Shown here: one piece after another, positions 16,664 through 25,066 of the stretch
Layout: each line of letters begins with the position of its first letter
How positions within the stretch are numbered: position 1 is the first letter of the stretch
DNA from: CALEMW01 sp035447065
GTDB taxonomy: Bacteria > Krumholzibacteriota > Krumholzibacteriia > LZORAL124-64-63
Length of the DNA stretch: 64,000 nucleotides
Direction of reading: 5' to 3'
Assembly: GCA_035447065.1 (NCBI GenBank)
Contig: DAOTGJ010000002.1
Span: 1-64,000 of the forward strand
Program-made: the position numbers and the translations under genes
The notes under the pieces: model-generated
The model's input: the letters and a program-made list of their open reading frames with translations, nothing else
What the model was told of the DNA's origin: nothing
Database searches by the model: none

Positions 16664-17121
16664 CGGGTCGCTCCTTCTCCGGACGCCGCGGGCAGCAGGT
16701 CCAGCAGGATCTCGCCGGCGGCGCGCACGGCGGACGGGCAGACGGGGTCGGACAGGCCCTCGGCCTTCACGCGCTCGGGCACGCCGGGAAGCGAGAGGTC
16801 GTGGCCCAGGATGTCGGTGCAGAACACGGAGCCGTGGCGGTCGCGGAAGCGGCGCAGGAACTCCTGGCTGAGCCCGGTGATGCGCGCCTTGTCCTCGTCC
16901 GCGAACGTGTCGGCGCCGCAGGCCAGACCCAGCACCAGCAACCCCCCGGTGCCGGCGCCGCAGGGTCCGCCGGTGCGGCTCACGCCGCCGGCGAAGGGCG
17001 AGGCCAGGCGCAGGGCGGCGTCGCGGTCCAGGCCCAGGCCCGGGCCGAAGGCGGCCAGCAGGGACTGGGCGCAGGAGTAGCCGTCGCGGAAGAGGCGTTC
17101 GGCCAGATCCACGCGCTCCAT
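16660..17121 (-). CDS. C_GCAxxG_C_C family probable redox protein
   Basis: A 153-residue cytoplasmic protein with the family's cysteine pattern: YSCAQ near the N-terminus, GGPCGAGTGG in the middle, and later single cysteines in VFCTDI and DPVCPSAV. Such proteins are thought to bind a metal or act in redox chemistry; no reaction is established. It sits between the CitD-CitE fusion and citF, with a 1-base gap before it and a 4-base overlap after it. A role in citrate lyase maturation or activity is possible but unproven. Confidence 0.85.
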   Translation of the reverse strand: MERVDLAERLFRDGYSCAQSLLAAFGPGLGLDRDAALRLASPFAGGVSRTGGPCGAGTGGLLVLGLACGADTFADEDKARITGLSQEFLRRFRDRHGSVFCTDILGHDLSLPGVPERVKAEGLSDPVCPSAVRAAGEILLDLLPAASGEGATR

Positions 17122-17122
17122 G

Positions 17123-18355
17123 TCAGTCCAGCTCCTCGAGGCCGCAGTTGCCCACGGGGCCCCGGCGCCAGCCCTCGCGCAGCAGGCCCAGCTCCACGGC
17201 CGTGCGCACCGTGGTCATGGCTCGCTTGACCACCGGCGCGTCGATCATCTTGCTGCCCAGGGACACCACGCCCAGGCCGCGGCTCTCGGCGTCCTCGAAG
17301 GCCAGCACGATGTCCCGCGCCTTGGCGATCTCCGCAGCCGTGGGCGCGAAGGCATGGTGCACCGGCGCGATCTGCCGCGGGTGGATGCAGCCCTTGCCCA
17401 CGAAGCCCAGGGCCTTGGCCTCGGCCACGCTGGCGCGCAGGCCGTCCTCGTCGGCCACGTCGCTGAACACGGTGTCGATGGGCTGCACGCCCGCCGCCAC
17501 CGCGCCGTTGATCACCTGGCAGCGCGCCCAGAAGCTCTCGCGCCCCTCCAGGGTGCGCGGCACGCCCAGGTCCGCCGTGTAGTCCTCCAGGCCGATGGCC
17601 ACCGCGCACACCGACGGATGCGCCGACGCGATCTCGAAGGCCCGCCACGCGCCCAGCGCCGACTCCACGATGGGCATGAGCAGCACGTCGTGCGGCGCGT
17701 CCAGCGCGGCGATGCGCTCGGCCACGGCGCGCACCTGAGCCGGGTCCTCCACCTTGGGGATCAGCACCACGTCCACGCCGTGGGGCACGGTCCAGGCCAG
17801 GTCCTCCAGGCCGCGCTCGCCCTGGTTGATGCGCACCATGCGCTCGGCGCCGCCGAAATCCAGGCAGCGCAGGGCGTTGCGCACCAGCACGCGGGCGGCG
17901 TCCTTCTCCGCGGGCGCCACGGCGTCCTCCAGGTCCAGGATCAGGCCGTCGGGACGATGCAGCGCGGCGTTGAGCATGAGCTTGGGCTGGTTGCCGGGCA
18001 GGTAGAGGCGGGAGCGGCGCAGGCGGTCGCGGCGGGGGCCGTCGGCGGAGAGCGTGCGGGCGGGGGGCAGCCAGGTGCGGTCCAGCGACGGATCCGCGCG
18101 TCGGGCGGCGGCCTCCAGGCGGGCGGCCAGCACCCAGTCCAGGGCGCCGCGGTCGTCCACCTCCAGGCGCGCGTGCGCCAGGCCCAGGGCCGCGGCCGCG
18201 GTGGTCAGCAGCGCGCGGATGCGGTCGCCGTACATGCCCAGCACCTTGCTGGTCAGGTCGATCTCCAGGCCGCCGTCGCGGCGCGGCTCCACGGCCACCC
18301 AGGCGTCGGACCGGACGTCCTCGGCGCGGCTGCCGGCTTCTCCCCTGGCGCTCAT
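17123..18355 (-). CDS. Fused citrate lyase gamma (acyl carrier) and beta (citryl-ACP lyase) subunits
   Basis: A 410-residue fusion. Residues about 1-85 match CitD, the acyl carrier subunit: the VRSDAWV segment aligns with the family's ESSD motif, whose Ser carries the prosthetic group, and DDRGALDWVLAARLEAAARRA matches the CitD C-terminus. From about residue 108 the protein is CitE, of the HpcH/HpaI type: RSRLYLPGNQPK, DLEDAVAP with the metal-binding Glu/Asp, MPIVESALG and GKGCIHPRQI. CitE splits citryl-ACP into oxaloacetate and acetyl-ACP. The start at the ATG at 18355 is chosen for the GAGGTGG before it; the frame is open to 18439. In most bacteria citD and citE are separate genes. Confidence 0.88.
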   Translation of the reverse strand: MSARGEAGSRAEDVRSDAWVAVEPRRDGGLEIDLTSKVLGMYGDRIRALLTTAAAALGLAHARLEVDDRGALDWVLAARLEAAARRADPSLDRTWLPPARTLSADGPRRDRLRRSRLYLPGNQPKLMLNAALHRPDGLILDLEDAVAPAEKDAARVLVRNALRCLDFGGAERMVRINQGERGLEDLAWTVPHGVDVVLIPKVEDPAQVRAVAERIAALDAPHDVLLMPIVESALGAWRAFEIASAHPSVCAVAIGLEDYTADLGVPRTLEGRESFWARCQVINGAVAAGVQPIDTVFSDVADEDGLRASVAEAKALGFVGKGCIHPRQIAPVHHAFAPTAAEIAKARDIVLAFEDAESRGLGVVSLGSKMIDAPVVKRAMTTVRTAVELGLLREGWRRGPVGNCGLEELD

Positions 18356-18456
18356 CGTCCACCTCGCGGTCGCTGCGGTTCGGGCGGACCCCGGTCGGGC
18401 CCAAGCCCCTATGATCGCCGCCCGGCGCCCGCGGATCAAGGGTCCAGGCAGGAAAA

Positions 18457-18487
18457 CGCCGGCCCCGTCCCAGGGACGGGGCCGGCG
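18457..18487 (-). terminator. Intrinsic terminator after the haem-motif receptor gene
   Basis: A perfect 14-bp stem with a 3-base loop lies 19 bases after the receptor stop. On the minus strand it is followed by TTTTCC. It separates the receptor from the citrate lyase operon downstream. Confidence 0.85.
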
Positions 18488-18505
18488 GGAACGGACGCTT
18501 CCGAC

Positions 18506-20221
18506 TCAGATCTCCAGGGGGCTGTCCAGGTCCGACATGTCCAGGTCCGAGAGGTCCAGGACCTCCTGGAACTCCCGGTCGTCGGACCAGGCGGGCGCGG
18601 CCTTCGCTGTGATGCCGCTGCGCCGACCCACCGCGGCGGGGGCCGGCAGACCGGACTCCTCGCCGCCGCCCTCCATGACCCGCACGATCCCGCGCACGAT
18701 GGCCTCCAGGTCCACCGCCTGTCCCGCCAGCTCCTCCGCCGAGGCGGCCGACTGCTCGGCGCCGGCGGCGTTGGCCTGGGTCATGTCGTCCATCTCGCCC
18801 ACGGCCGCGGACACCTGGCGCAGCCCCACGGCCTGGCGGCGGCTCGCCTCGGCCACGTGGTCCGCGAGGGACCCCACGCCGCCGATGTGATCGCTGATCT
18901 CGGCCAGGCTGCCCCGCATGGCCGCCACCATGTCCACGCCGCGGCGCGTGCTGTCGTTGGACGCCACCAGCAGCGCGGTGGTGTCCCGGGCCGCCTCGGC
19001 GCTGCGGCGCGCCAGGCTGCGCACCTCCTCGGCCACCACGGCGAAGCCCTTGCCCGCCTCGCCGGCCCGCGCCGCCTCCACGGCGGCGTTCAGGGCCAGC
19101 AGGTTGGTCTGGAAGGCGATGGCGTCGATGCTGGCGATGATGGTGCCGGTCTGCTCCGCCCCGTGGCGGATCTCCTGCATGGCGGCGTCCAGATCCTGCA
19201 TGGAGCGCGTGCCGGATTCGACGGCCGTCAGGGCCTGCCCCGTGCGCTGCCCCACCTCCGACACCTTCTCCGCGTTGCGCGAGGTGAGCTTGGTCATCTC
19301 GGTGAGCGCCGCGTTGATCTCCTCCAGGCGCGAGGCCCCCATGCTCGCCCGCTCGGCGAGATAGGTGCCCGACCCCGCCACCTGTCCCGACGACCCGCTC
19401 ACCTGCCGCGCGTTCTCGCGCAGCCGGCTCACGATGCGTCCCATGGGTCCGGTGACCTCCCGGCGCACCAGCACCGAGAACACGGCCACGCCCAGCACCA
19501 CGATGACGGCGGCCGCACCCAGGATCCGCCCCACCGCGGCCCGGGTCTGGGCCCGCATGGGCGCCAGCGACTGGATGATCTCGAAGGCGCCGTGGAGCTC
19601 GCCCACCTTCCAGCCCTCCATGCGCCCGCCGGTGGGATCCATCCCCGCGTCGTTGCCCCAGAGCCGCCGCGAGTCGGCGGGATCGCCGTGACAGAGCAGG
19701 CATTCGGAGGTGAGGCGGATGGCCCGGAAGTAGCGCACGGCGTCCAGGCGCTCGTCGAGCACGTGGTACTCGGCCAGGCCCTCGGCCTCCATGCGCTCCA
19801 GGGCCGCCAGCTCCAGGGGATCGGGTTTGTTCTTGGGGTTGCGCGGCGAGCGCTTGGGTACGCGGAACTCGTAGCCGCCCTCGTCGGCCTTCTTCATGGC
19901 CGTGTTCCAGGCGGTGGTGACCGGCACGGCCTGCAGGATCTTCTCCCGCTCGCCGGCGTCGGCCCAGGTGCGGAGCATCTCGGCCGTGAACAGGCCGGAC
20001 TCCCACTTGGCGCCCATCTCCTCGCGGGCGGCCTCCGCTGCCAGGGCCACGCTGCGCGTCTTCTCGATGCTCAGGGCCACGGCCTGGTCGCGCATCTGGC
20101 GCACGCTGATCCAGGTGATGGCGGCGGTGAGGATCACCATGCCCATGCCCCCGATGAGGAGCAGGCGGGTCTTCAGGCTCAGGTGGTTCAGGACGTTCGG
20201 CACGGGACTTGCCCCCTGCAT
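18506..20221 (-). CDS. Methyl-accepting chemotaxis protein with Tll0287-like haem-motif sensor
   Basis: A 571-residue membrane receptor. One helix at the N-terminus (LLLIGGMGMVILTAAITW) and a second near residue 235 frame a periplasmic domain of the Tll0287-like (DUF3365) type with CLLCH (Cys174, Cys177, His178), a c-type haem-binding motif. The C-terminal half is a signalling domain with the highly conserved hairpin AFQTNLLALNAAVEAARAGE and a Ser-rich end. Such receptors can sense redox state, oxygen or nitric oxide. The start at 20221 is favoured because a sigma-28-type promoter occupies 20248-20274, inside the longer frame that opens at 20308; a GTG at 20203 with GGGGG upstream is an alternative. 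Single-gene unit ending in a strong terminator. Confidence 0.9.
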   Translation of the reverse strand: MQGASPVPNVLNHLSLKTRLLLIGGMGMVILTAAITWISVRQMRDQAVALSIEKTRSVALAAEAAREEMGAKWESGLFTAEMLRTWADAGEREKILQAVPVTTAWNTAMKKADEGGYEFRVPKRSPRNPKNKPDPLELAALERMEAEGLAEYHVLDERLDAVRYFRAIRLTSECLLCHGDPADSRRLWGNDAGMDPTGGRMEGWKVGELHGAFEIIQSLAPMRAQTRAAVGRILGAAAVIVVLGVAVFSVLVRREVTGPMGRIVSRLRENARQVSGSSGQVAGSGTYLAERASMGASRLEEINAALTEMTKLTSRNAEKVSEVGQRTGQALTAVESGTRSMQDLDAAMQEIRHGAEQTGTIIASIDAIAFQTNLLALNAAVEAARAGEAGKGFAVVAEEVRSLARRSAEAARDTTALLVASNDSTRRGVDMVAAMRGSLAEISDHIGGVGSLADHVAEASRRQAVGLRQVSAAVGEMDDMTQANAAGAEQSAASAEELAGQAVDLEAIVRGIVRVMEGGGEESGLPAPAAVGRRSGITAKAAPAWSDDREFQEVLDLSDLDMSDLDSPLEI

Positions 20222-20247
20222 CGAAGGATCGGGCGATCCAGTCCCGT

Positions 20248-20274
20248 CCATCGGCGGGAATAGAGGAGCCTTGA
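20248..20274 (-). promoter_or_regulatory. Sigma-28 (FliA)-type promoter of the first receptor gene
   Basis: On the minus strand TCAA (20271-20274), a 15-base spacer and GCCGATGG (20248-20255) match the flagellar sigma consensus TAAA-N15-GCCGATAA. The same layout recurs upstream of cheY and of the second receptor gene. It predicts a start near 20241 and so excludes the ATG at 20308. Confidence 0.75.
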
Positions 20275-20308
20275 GACCCGGCTTGGTAAAAAACGGTGCG
20301 TTTTCCAC

Positions 20309-20335
20309 TCAACTCGCCATGGAAATGGCCGATCA
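20309..20335 (+). promoter_or_regulatory. Sigma-28 (FliA)-type promoter of the cheY-cheX operon
   Basis: TCAA (20309-20312), 15 bases, then GCCGATCA (20328-20335), seven of eight bases matching GCCGATAA. The predicted start lies about 64 bases before the cheY ATG. Confidence 0.75.
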
Positions 20336-20405
20336 CTGAGGGGAGCACGGCCCTCCGTACCGTTGAAACGAGGGGTCGAGACCCAAAGAGCATGGGGGAG
20401 AGCAG

Positions 20406-20768
20406 ATGAAGATCCTGATCGTCGATGATTCCCGCGCCATGCGGCGCATCATCCAGCGGACCCTGCGTCAGGCCGGGTTCAAGGGGCACGACATCGTGGA
20501 GGCGGAGAACGGCGTGGAAGCGCTGGCCGCCGTCAAGTCGGAGAGCCCGGACCTGATCCTGTCGGACTGGCACATGCCGGAGATGAACGGGATCGACTTC
20601 AAGCGGGCCCTGAACGCGGAAGGCGTGGACACGCCCTTCGGGTTCATCACTTCGGAAAGCACCATGGAGATGCGGAACCTGGCGGCCGAAGCCGGCGCGG
20701 ATTTCCTGCTGGCCAAGCCGTTCACTCCGGATGACATGGAGCAAGCGCTGGGGATGTTCGTTTCATGA
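20406..20768 (+). CDS. cheY: CheY-like chemotaxis response regulator
   Basis: A 120-residue stand-alone receiver. It has the acidic pair (VDDSRAMRR), the phosphoacceptor Asp in LILSDWHMPEMNG (about residue 57), the Thr/Ser in GFITSES and the conserved Lys in LAKPFTPDD. No output domain is present, as in CheY proteins that bind the flagellar switch. ATGA overlap with the next gene indicates translational coupling to a CheX-like phosphatase. Confidence 0.93.
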   Translation: MKILIVDDSRAMRRIIQRTLRQAGFKGHDIVEAENGVEALAAVKSESPDLILSDWHMPEMNGIDFKRALNAEGVDTPFGFITSESTMEMRNLAAEAGADFLLAKPFTPDDMEQALGMFVS

Positions 20769-21292
20769 CACTGACCGCTCAAATCGAGAAGCTGGGCAAC
20801 CCTCCGTGTCCTTTCGACCCGAAGGCGGCCCTCATGGACGCGGTGAGCTCCTTCGTGGAGACCTGCGACGTCCAGTTCGAGCAGACCTACGAGCTGACCG
20901 AGGAGATGCCGGACCTGGACGCCGCCCGCTGCGGCAGCTCCATCAGCCTGACCAACGACCAGGGCGGCATGATCCTGGCCATCCTCTGCGACCAGGAGAC
21001 GGGCGAGTCGCTGACGCGGCTCCTCTTCGCCCTGGAGGAGGACGAGGACGTCCCCCTGGAGGACATGGCCGATGCGCTCAACGAGATCGTGAACGTGGCG
21101 GCGGGCGTCTTCAAGGCCCTGCGCGCCGAAGCCGGCCAGCCCCTCAACCTCGGCCTTCCCCTCTACCTCGAGGGCGGCAACAGCATCAAGTTCATCCGCT
21201 CGGGCACGAAGGACCAGTCCCGGCTGATCCGGCATCCTGACGGCACGAGCATCCAGGTCCACCTCATCTGGCAAGAAGGAACAGGGAAATGA
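20765..21292 (+). CDS. CheX-like chemotaxis phosphatase
   Basis: A 175-residue protein with a CheC/CheX/FliY-type catalytic motif ALNEIVNVAAGVF (Glu and Asn three residues apart). CheX proteins dephosphorylate CheY-P. A possible N-terminal extension (about residues 1-40) is not recognised. It is sandwiched between cheY and a second CheX-like gene with 4-base overlaps on both sides, so CheY and its phosphatases are made together. Confidence 0.75.
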   Translation: MTLTAQIEKLGNPPCPFDPKAALMDAVSSFVETCDVQFEQTYELTEEMPDLDAARCGSSISLTNDQGGMILAILCDQETGESLTRLLFALEEDEDVPLEDMADALNEIVNVAAGVFKALRAEAGQPLNLGLPLYLEGGNSIKFIRSGTKDQSRLIRHPDGTSIQVHLIWQEGTGK

Positions 21293-21780
21293 GTCTCAAG
21301 CTGCCCACCGCCGTCGACGTCACCAGGATCCTCGAGATGTGCATCGGGACCAACCCGGTCCTGAAGCAGGTCGAAGAGCCGTTCAACCTCGCCTCGCCCC
21401 CGGCCGGCACCTACGTGAGCTGGCTGAAGGACGACACGAACGAGGTGCGCGGCGCCATCCTGGCCAGCCTGCCCGCCGTGGCCTTCCTGGGCGGCTCCAT
21501 GATCATGGTGCCGGTGGGTGGCCAGGAGGACCAGGTCAAGGCCGGCGCCGCCTCGGAGGCCATCGTGGACTCGATGGCCGAGATCAACAACATGCTCCGC
21601 GGGCTGTTCAACCGCCTGCAGGAGAACGTCCACGTCAGCCCGGCGCCCATGGTGCTCTTCAAGGCTCCCGGCGCCGACGACCCGAACGCCTGGGTGCTCT
21701 CGCCGGGCGAGCGGGTGGACATGTCGGGCGCGTTCCCCTACGGGAAGGGCCAGCTCACGATCCTGAGCCGCGCGGAGTAG
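21289..21780 (+). CDS. Second CheX/CheC-like protein
   Basis: A 163-residue protein that seems to be a diverged paralogue of its neighbour. The segment DSMAEINNMLRGLFNRLQ matches the Glu-x-x-Asn catalytic helix in position and hydrophobic pattern. Other parts (GTYVSWLKDD, MIMVPVGGQ) have no clear match. The stop lies three bases before the sequence gap, so whatever follows this operon is unknown. Confidence 0.6.
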   Translation: MSLKLPTAVDVTRILEMCIGTNPVLKQVEEPFNLASPPAGTYVSWLKDDTNEVRGAILASLPAVAFLGGSMIMVPVGGQEDQVKAGAASEAIVDSMAEINNMLRGLFNRLQENVHVSPAPMVLFKAPGADDPNAWVLSPGERVDMSGAFPYGKGQLTILSRAE

Positions 21781-21782
21781 CC

Positions 21783-21882
21783 NNNNNNNNNNNNNNNNNN
21801 NNNNNNNNNNNNNNNNNNNNNNNNNNNNNNNNNNNNNNNNNNNNNNNNNNNNNNNNNNNNNNNNNNNNNNNNNNNNNNNNNN
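21783..21882. other. Assembly gap of 100 N
   Basis: Exactly 100 N, the usual placeholder for a gap of unknown length. It cuts the 3' end of cheB and separates two converging chemotaxis operons. Genes may be missing here, and the join itself rests on scaffolding only. Confidence 0.99.
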
Positions 21883-22793
21883 TCGTCCTGGGCGATGGTC
21901 ACGGCGCCGCGCTCGCGCATGCGGCGCAGGCCGGCGGCCCCGTCGGCCCCCATGCCCGTGAGGATGACGCCCACGGCCTCGGGTCCGCTGACCTCGGCCA
22001 CGGATTCGAAGAGGACGTCCACGCTGGGCCGATGGCGGTTCACGGGCGGATCGTCGCCCAGGCCGACCATCAGGCCCCCGCTGCGGCGCAGGCGCATGTG
22101 CCGGTCGCCGGGCGCGATGAGGATGAGGCCGGGGCGGACGCGGTCCCCGTCCCTGGCCTCGCGCACCTCCATCTGGCACTCGTGGTTGAGGTGCTCGGCG
22201 AAGGCCGCGGTGAAGCCCGCGGGCATGTGCTGGGTGACGAGGATGCCGGGGGTCACCTCCGGCAGCAGGGGCAGGATGCGGTGCAGCGCCTCGGTGCCGC
22301 CGGTGGAGGCCCCGATGGCGATGACCGTGCCCTGCGCGCCCTTCAGCGCGTTGACCCGCCGGCGGCGGGCGGCGTCCACGAGGCTCCGGAAGGCCGCGGT
22401 GGCGCGGGCCGCGTGGGCCGCGTGCACCGCCATCAGCAGGTCGGCGCGCCCGGGCTCGCCCAGTCGCAGCATCGCCACGTCCACGGCCTCGATGGCGCCC
22501 AGCTCCATGGCGCGCAGCCCGCAGCGGGAGCCGCGGCCGTCGCAGCGGGCCAGCACCACCACGGGCACGGGGAAGCGCTGCATGAGGCGGCGCAGGAACT
22601 CCAGCCGGGCGTCGGGATCCTCGTCCAGGTCGAGGATCAGCACGTCGGGCCGGTGCTGGCGCAGGAGGTCCGCGGCCCGGGAGAGGTCGTCGCCGCGGGC
22701 GCGGAGGCTCGTGTCCGGATCGCCGCCCAGCGCCGCCTGCACCGCGCTCCACACGGCGTCGGAGGCGGTGAAGGCGACGACGCGGGAGGCCAT
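21883..22793 (-). CDS. cheB: Chemotaxis protein-glutamate methylesterase CheB (3' end lost in the gap), with degenerate receiver
   Basis: 303 residues remain of a CheB. The C-terminal methylesterase domain keeps the catalytic triad: Ser163 in GASTGG, His189 in TQHMP and Asp284 in GMGADG. It removes methyl groups from receptor glutamates. The N-terminal receiver (1-110) is worn: the acidic pair is replaced by AFTASD, the phosphoacceptor region reads LILDLDED (Asp55 remains), and the usual Lys is absent (EAVDVAM). Phosphorylation control by CheA is therefore doubtful. The ATG at 22793 follows the CheX stop by one base. The last residues are beyond the gap. Confidence 0.9.
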
Positions 22794-22794
22794 C

Positions 22795-23256
22795 TCAGGC
22801 ACCGGACGGCAGCACGGAGAGGATGACCGGGGTGCCGTCCAGGCCGTAGCAGGCGGCGTGATCCGCCTGCGCCAGGTCGCGGCAGGCGGCGTGGTCCAGA
22901 CGCTCCAGGCGCGGCACCGTCAGGTCGAAGGGGACCTCGGCGTCGTGCAGCGCCGGCACGATGTGCCCGGCCACCACGTTGAGCATCTCCATGAGGGCGT
23001 CCTCGGCCACGGCGTCGTTGGCGATGTCCTCGGGGTCCAGCCCCAGGATGTTCGCCGCGATCTCGCGGCTCATGGGCTCCGGCACGGTCAGCGCCAGGGT
23101 GCCGGAGATCCGGGAGCGGAAGTCCAGGCTGGCCCGCACCCAGCTCCCATCGTAGCAGTCGATCTCGCCCGCCTCGCAGGGGTCGCCGAACATGAACGCC
23201 AGCTGCTCCACCACGGTCAGGAAGACCTCGTCGATCTTGCGCGTGGACGTGCTCAT
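22795..23256 (-). CDS. CheX-like chemotaxis phosphatase
   Basis: A 153-residue protein with the CheX catalytic helix EDALMEMLNVVAGHIVPAL (Glu and Asn three residues apart) and the family's preceding segment (REIAANILGLDPED). It should dephosphorylate CheY-P in the cytoplasm. It overlaps the cheY stop by four bases and precedes cheB by one base. It is more canonical than the two CheX-like proteins on the other side of the gap. Confidence 0.82.
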   Translation of the reverse strand: MSTSTRKIDEVFLTVVEQLAFMFGDPCEAGEIDCYDGSWVRASLDFRSRISGTLALTVPEPMSREIAANILGLDPEDIANDAVAEDALMEMLNVVAGHIVPALHDAEVPFDLTVPRLERLDHAACRDLAQADHAACYGLDGTPVILSVLPSGA

Positions 23257-23639
23257 CGCGACGTCACCTCCATCACCAGACTCACGGTCTGGCGGATCTG
23301 CTCGGGCGTGAACGGCTTGTGGATGAAGCCCTTCACCCCCAGCTCCTCGAGCCTCTTGAGGCGGTCCTCGCCGCTCGCGGACGAGACCACCACCACCGGC
23401 GTGCGCAGCAGCCAGCCGCGGCGTCCCATCTCCGTCACCAGGGCCTCGCCGTCCATCTCGGGCATGACCAGGTCCGTGATGACCAGGTCCACCTCCTGGG
23501 CCTCCAGCACCTCCAGCGCCTCCCGGCCGTTCCCGGCCTGATAGATGGTGCGGTAGGGGATCTCCGCGATCTGGAGCGCTTTCTGGACGACCGCGCGCAC
23601 CGTGATGGAATCGTCGACCAGCAGGATGTTCCAAGCCAT
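23253..23639 (-). CDS. CheY-like response regulator
   Basis: A 128-residue single receiver domain. The acidic pair is in LLVDDSITVR, the phosphoacceptor Asp in LVITDLVMPEMDG, then VVVSSAS and the conserved Lys in FIHKPFTPEQ. It lies between the HDOD gene and a CheX gene, overlapping both neighbours by one and four bases. Together with the CheY at 20406 the island has two stand-alone CheY proteins, one of which may serve as a phosphate sink. Confidence 0.9.
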   Translation of the reverse strand: MAWNILLVDDSITVRAVVQKALQIAEIPYRTIYQAGNGREALEVLEAQEVDLVITDLVMPEMDGEALVTEMGRRGWLLRTPVVVVSSASGEDRLKRLEELGVKGFIHKPFTPEQIRQTVSLVMEVTSR

Positions 23640-24502
23640 CAGTGGACTCCTTCCTCGACCGGATCCAGGAGCTGCTTCAGCTCCTCCAGACCGGTCAGGA
23701 CGCGGCAGACGACTTCCTCGCCACGCGCGTTCGTGATGCCCAGACGGGAGGCGGCGCCCTCGTCCTGGCGGTACTGCAGGCCGTCGAGGCCCTGGCCCCA
23801 GCCGATGTCCATGCAGAGGATGTCGGCCACGTGGATCAGGTCCACCAGCGGCGGATGGTCCTGGCAGCCGCTGGGGTGGTGGTGCCAGCGCACCGCGTCC
23901 ACGATGGACGCCGGCAGGTCCCAGTGGCGCAGGATCATGGCCCCCACGCCGGCGTGGTCCGTGCCCAGCACGCTGCGCTCGGCCTCGTCGAAGGAGCATT
24001 CGTCCTCCGCCACGAGCCGCTGGATCTCGCGGTACTCGTCCTCCACGAACATGCCCAGGATGAGCTTGCCCATGTCGTGGAGCAGGCCGGCCGTGAAGGC
24101 GTCGCCCTTGTCCACCGCGGGCAGGTCGGCCGCGAGGTGCTCGGCCGCCATGGCGGTGGCCAGCGAGTGCTCCCAAAGGGCGTCGGGGTCCAGCCCGTAG
24201 CCGCGCACCGTGCGCCGGGCGATGGGCGCCACGCAGACCGCCAGGGCGATCTGGTGCACGCGCTTGAGGCCCAGCCGCGAGATGGCGAAGGACACCGAGC
24301 CGATGGTGCCGCGCGCCCCGAAGTAGGCGCTGTTGGCCAGGCGCAGCAGGTTGGCGGTCAGGCCGGGGTCCGTCTCGATGACCCTCGCCATGGCCGCGAA
24401 ATCCGCGTCGGGATCCATGCAGCAGGCCCGCAGCTTCATGAGCACGGCGGGCAGAGGCGGCACGGAGGACACGCGCTTGAGGATGTCGCGCTTCTGGATC
24501 AC
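23639..24502 (-). CDS. HDOD-domain signalling protein
   Basis: A 287-residue protein with an HDOD domain: the opening ILKRVSSVPPLPAVLMKL, the LLRLANSAYFG motif, FAISRLGLKRVHQIAL and an HD-like GLLHDMGKLI. HDOD proteins lack proven hydrolase activity and serve in signalling, often in chemotaxis and cyclic-nucleotide networks. The GTG start at 24502 overlaps the cheD stop in GTGA and follows GGAG. Its place inside a che operon suggests a role in motility control. Confidence 0.85.
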   Translation of the reverse strand: MIQKRDILKRVSSVPPLPAVLMKLRACCMDPDADFAAMARVIETDPGLTANLLRLANSAYFGARGTIGSVSFAISRLGLKRVHQIALAVCVAPIARRTVRGYGLDPDALWEHSLATAMAAEHLAADLPAVDKGDAFTAGLLHDMGKLILGMFVEDEYREIQRLVAEDECSFDEAERSVLGTDHAGVGAMILRHWDLPASIVDAVRWHHHPSGCQDHPPLVDLIHVADILCMDIGWGQGLDGLQYRQDEGAASRLGITNARGEEVVCRVLTGLEELKQLLDPVEEGVH

Positions 24503-25026
24503 AGCTCCACCTCCCGGCCCCCGCTCTTGACCAGGGTGCGACCCGTGGCCATGTCCATGAAGAGCGTCCTGGCTTCCGGACCGCCCACGTTCTCCGAGGC
24601 GATCATGATGTTGTTCTTCCACAGCACCTTGCGGACCACCGTGTAGTTCCGCTGCCCGATCTTGAAGATCTTCTCCTGCCCCAGCGGCGAGCCGGCCCCG
24701 GCCACGCGCGCGATGAGGTCCTTCTTGCGGGCGCCGCGCTCGTAGACCGCGCGCAGCAGCGCCGAGAGCCCCGTATCCACGAACATGTGCGGCTTCAGGG
24801 CCGCCTTCTCGGGATCGATGCGCGAGAGCGGCAGCATGCAGTGGATCATGCCGCCCACCCGCACCACCGGGTCGTAGAGCACCACGCCCACGCACGAGCC
24901 CAGCGAGTAGGTGACCAGGATCTCCTCGGGATTCGTGGAGACCTTCATGTCCGAGATGTCCACCGTCAGCATGGGACGGCCGGACTGCTGGAGGGAGCGC
25001 GTCTCCTGCACGGCGGAAACCGTCAT
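24499..25026 (-). CDS. cheD: Chemoreceptor glutamine deamidase CheD
   Basis: A 175-residue protein with the catalytic Cys in LGSCVGVVLYDP, the His in GGMIHCMLP and the conserved F-V-D-T-G segment. CheD deamidates receptor glutamines and, in many species, is a partner of CheC/CheX-type phosphatases, which this island has in triplicate. It lies 40 bases after cheR and overlaps the HDOD gene. Confidence 0.93.
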   Translation of the reverse strand: MTVSAVQETRSLQQSGRPMLTVDISDMKVSTNPEEILVTYSLGSCVGVVLYDPVVRVGGMIHCMLPLSRIDPEKAALKPHMFVDTGLSALLRAVYERGARKKDLIARVAGAGSPLGQEKIFKIGQRNYTVVRKVLWKNNIMIASENVGGPEARTLFMDMATGRTLVKSGGREVEL

Positions 25027-25066
25027 GGGCAGCCCTCCCTCTCGCGCGGATCGTTGGGGTGCAGCA

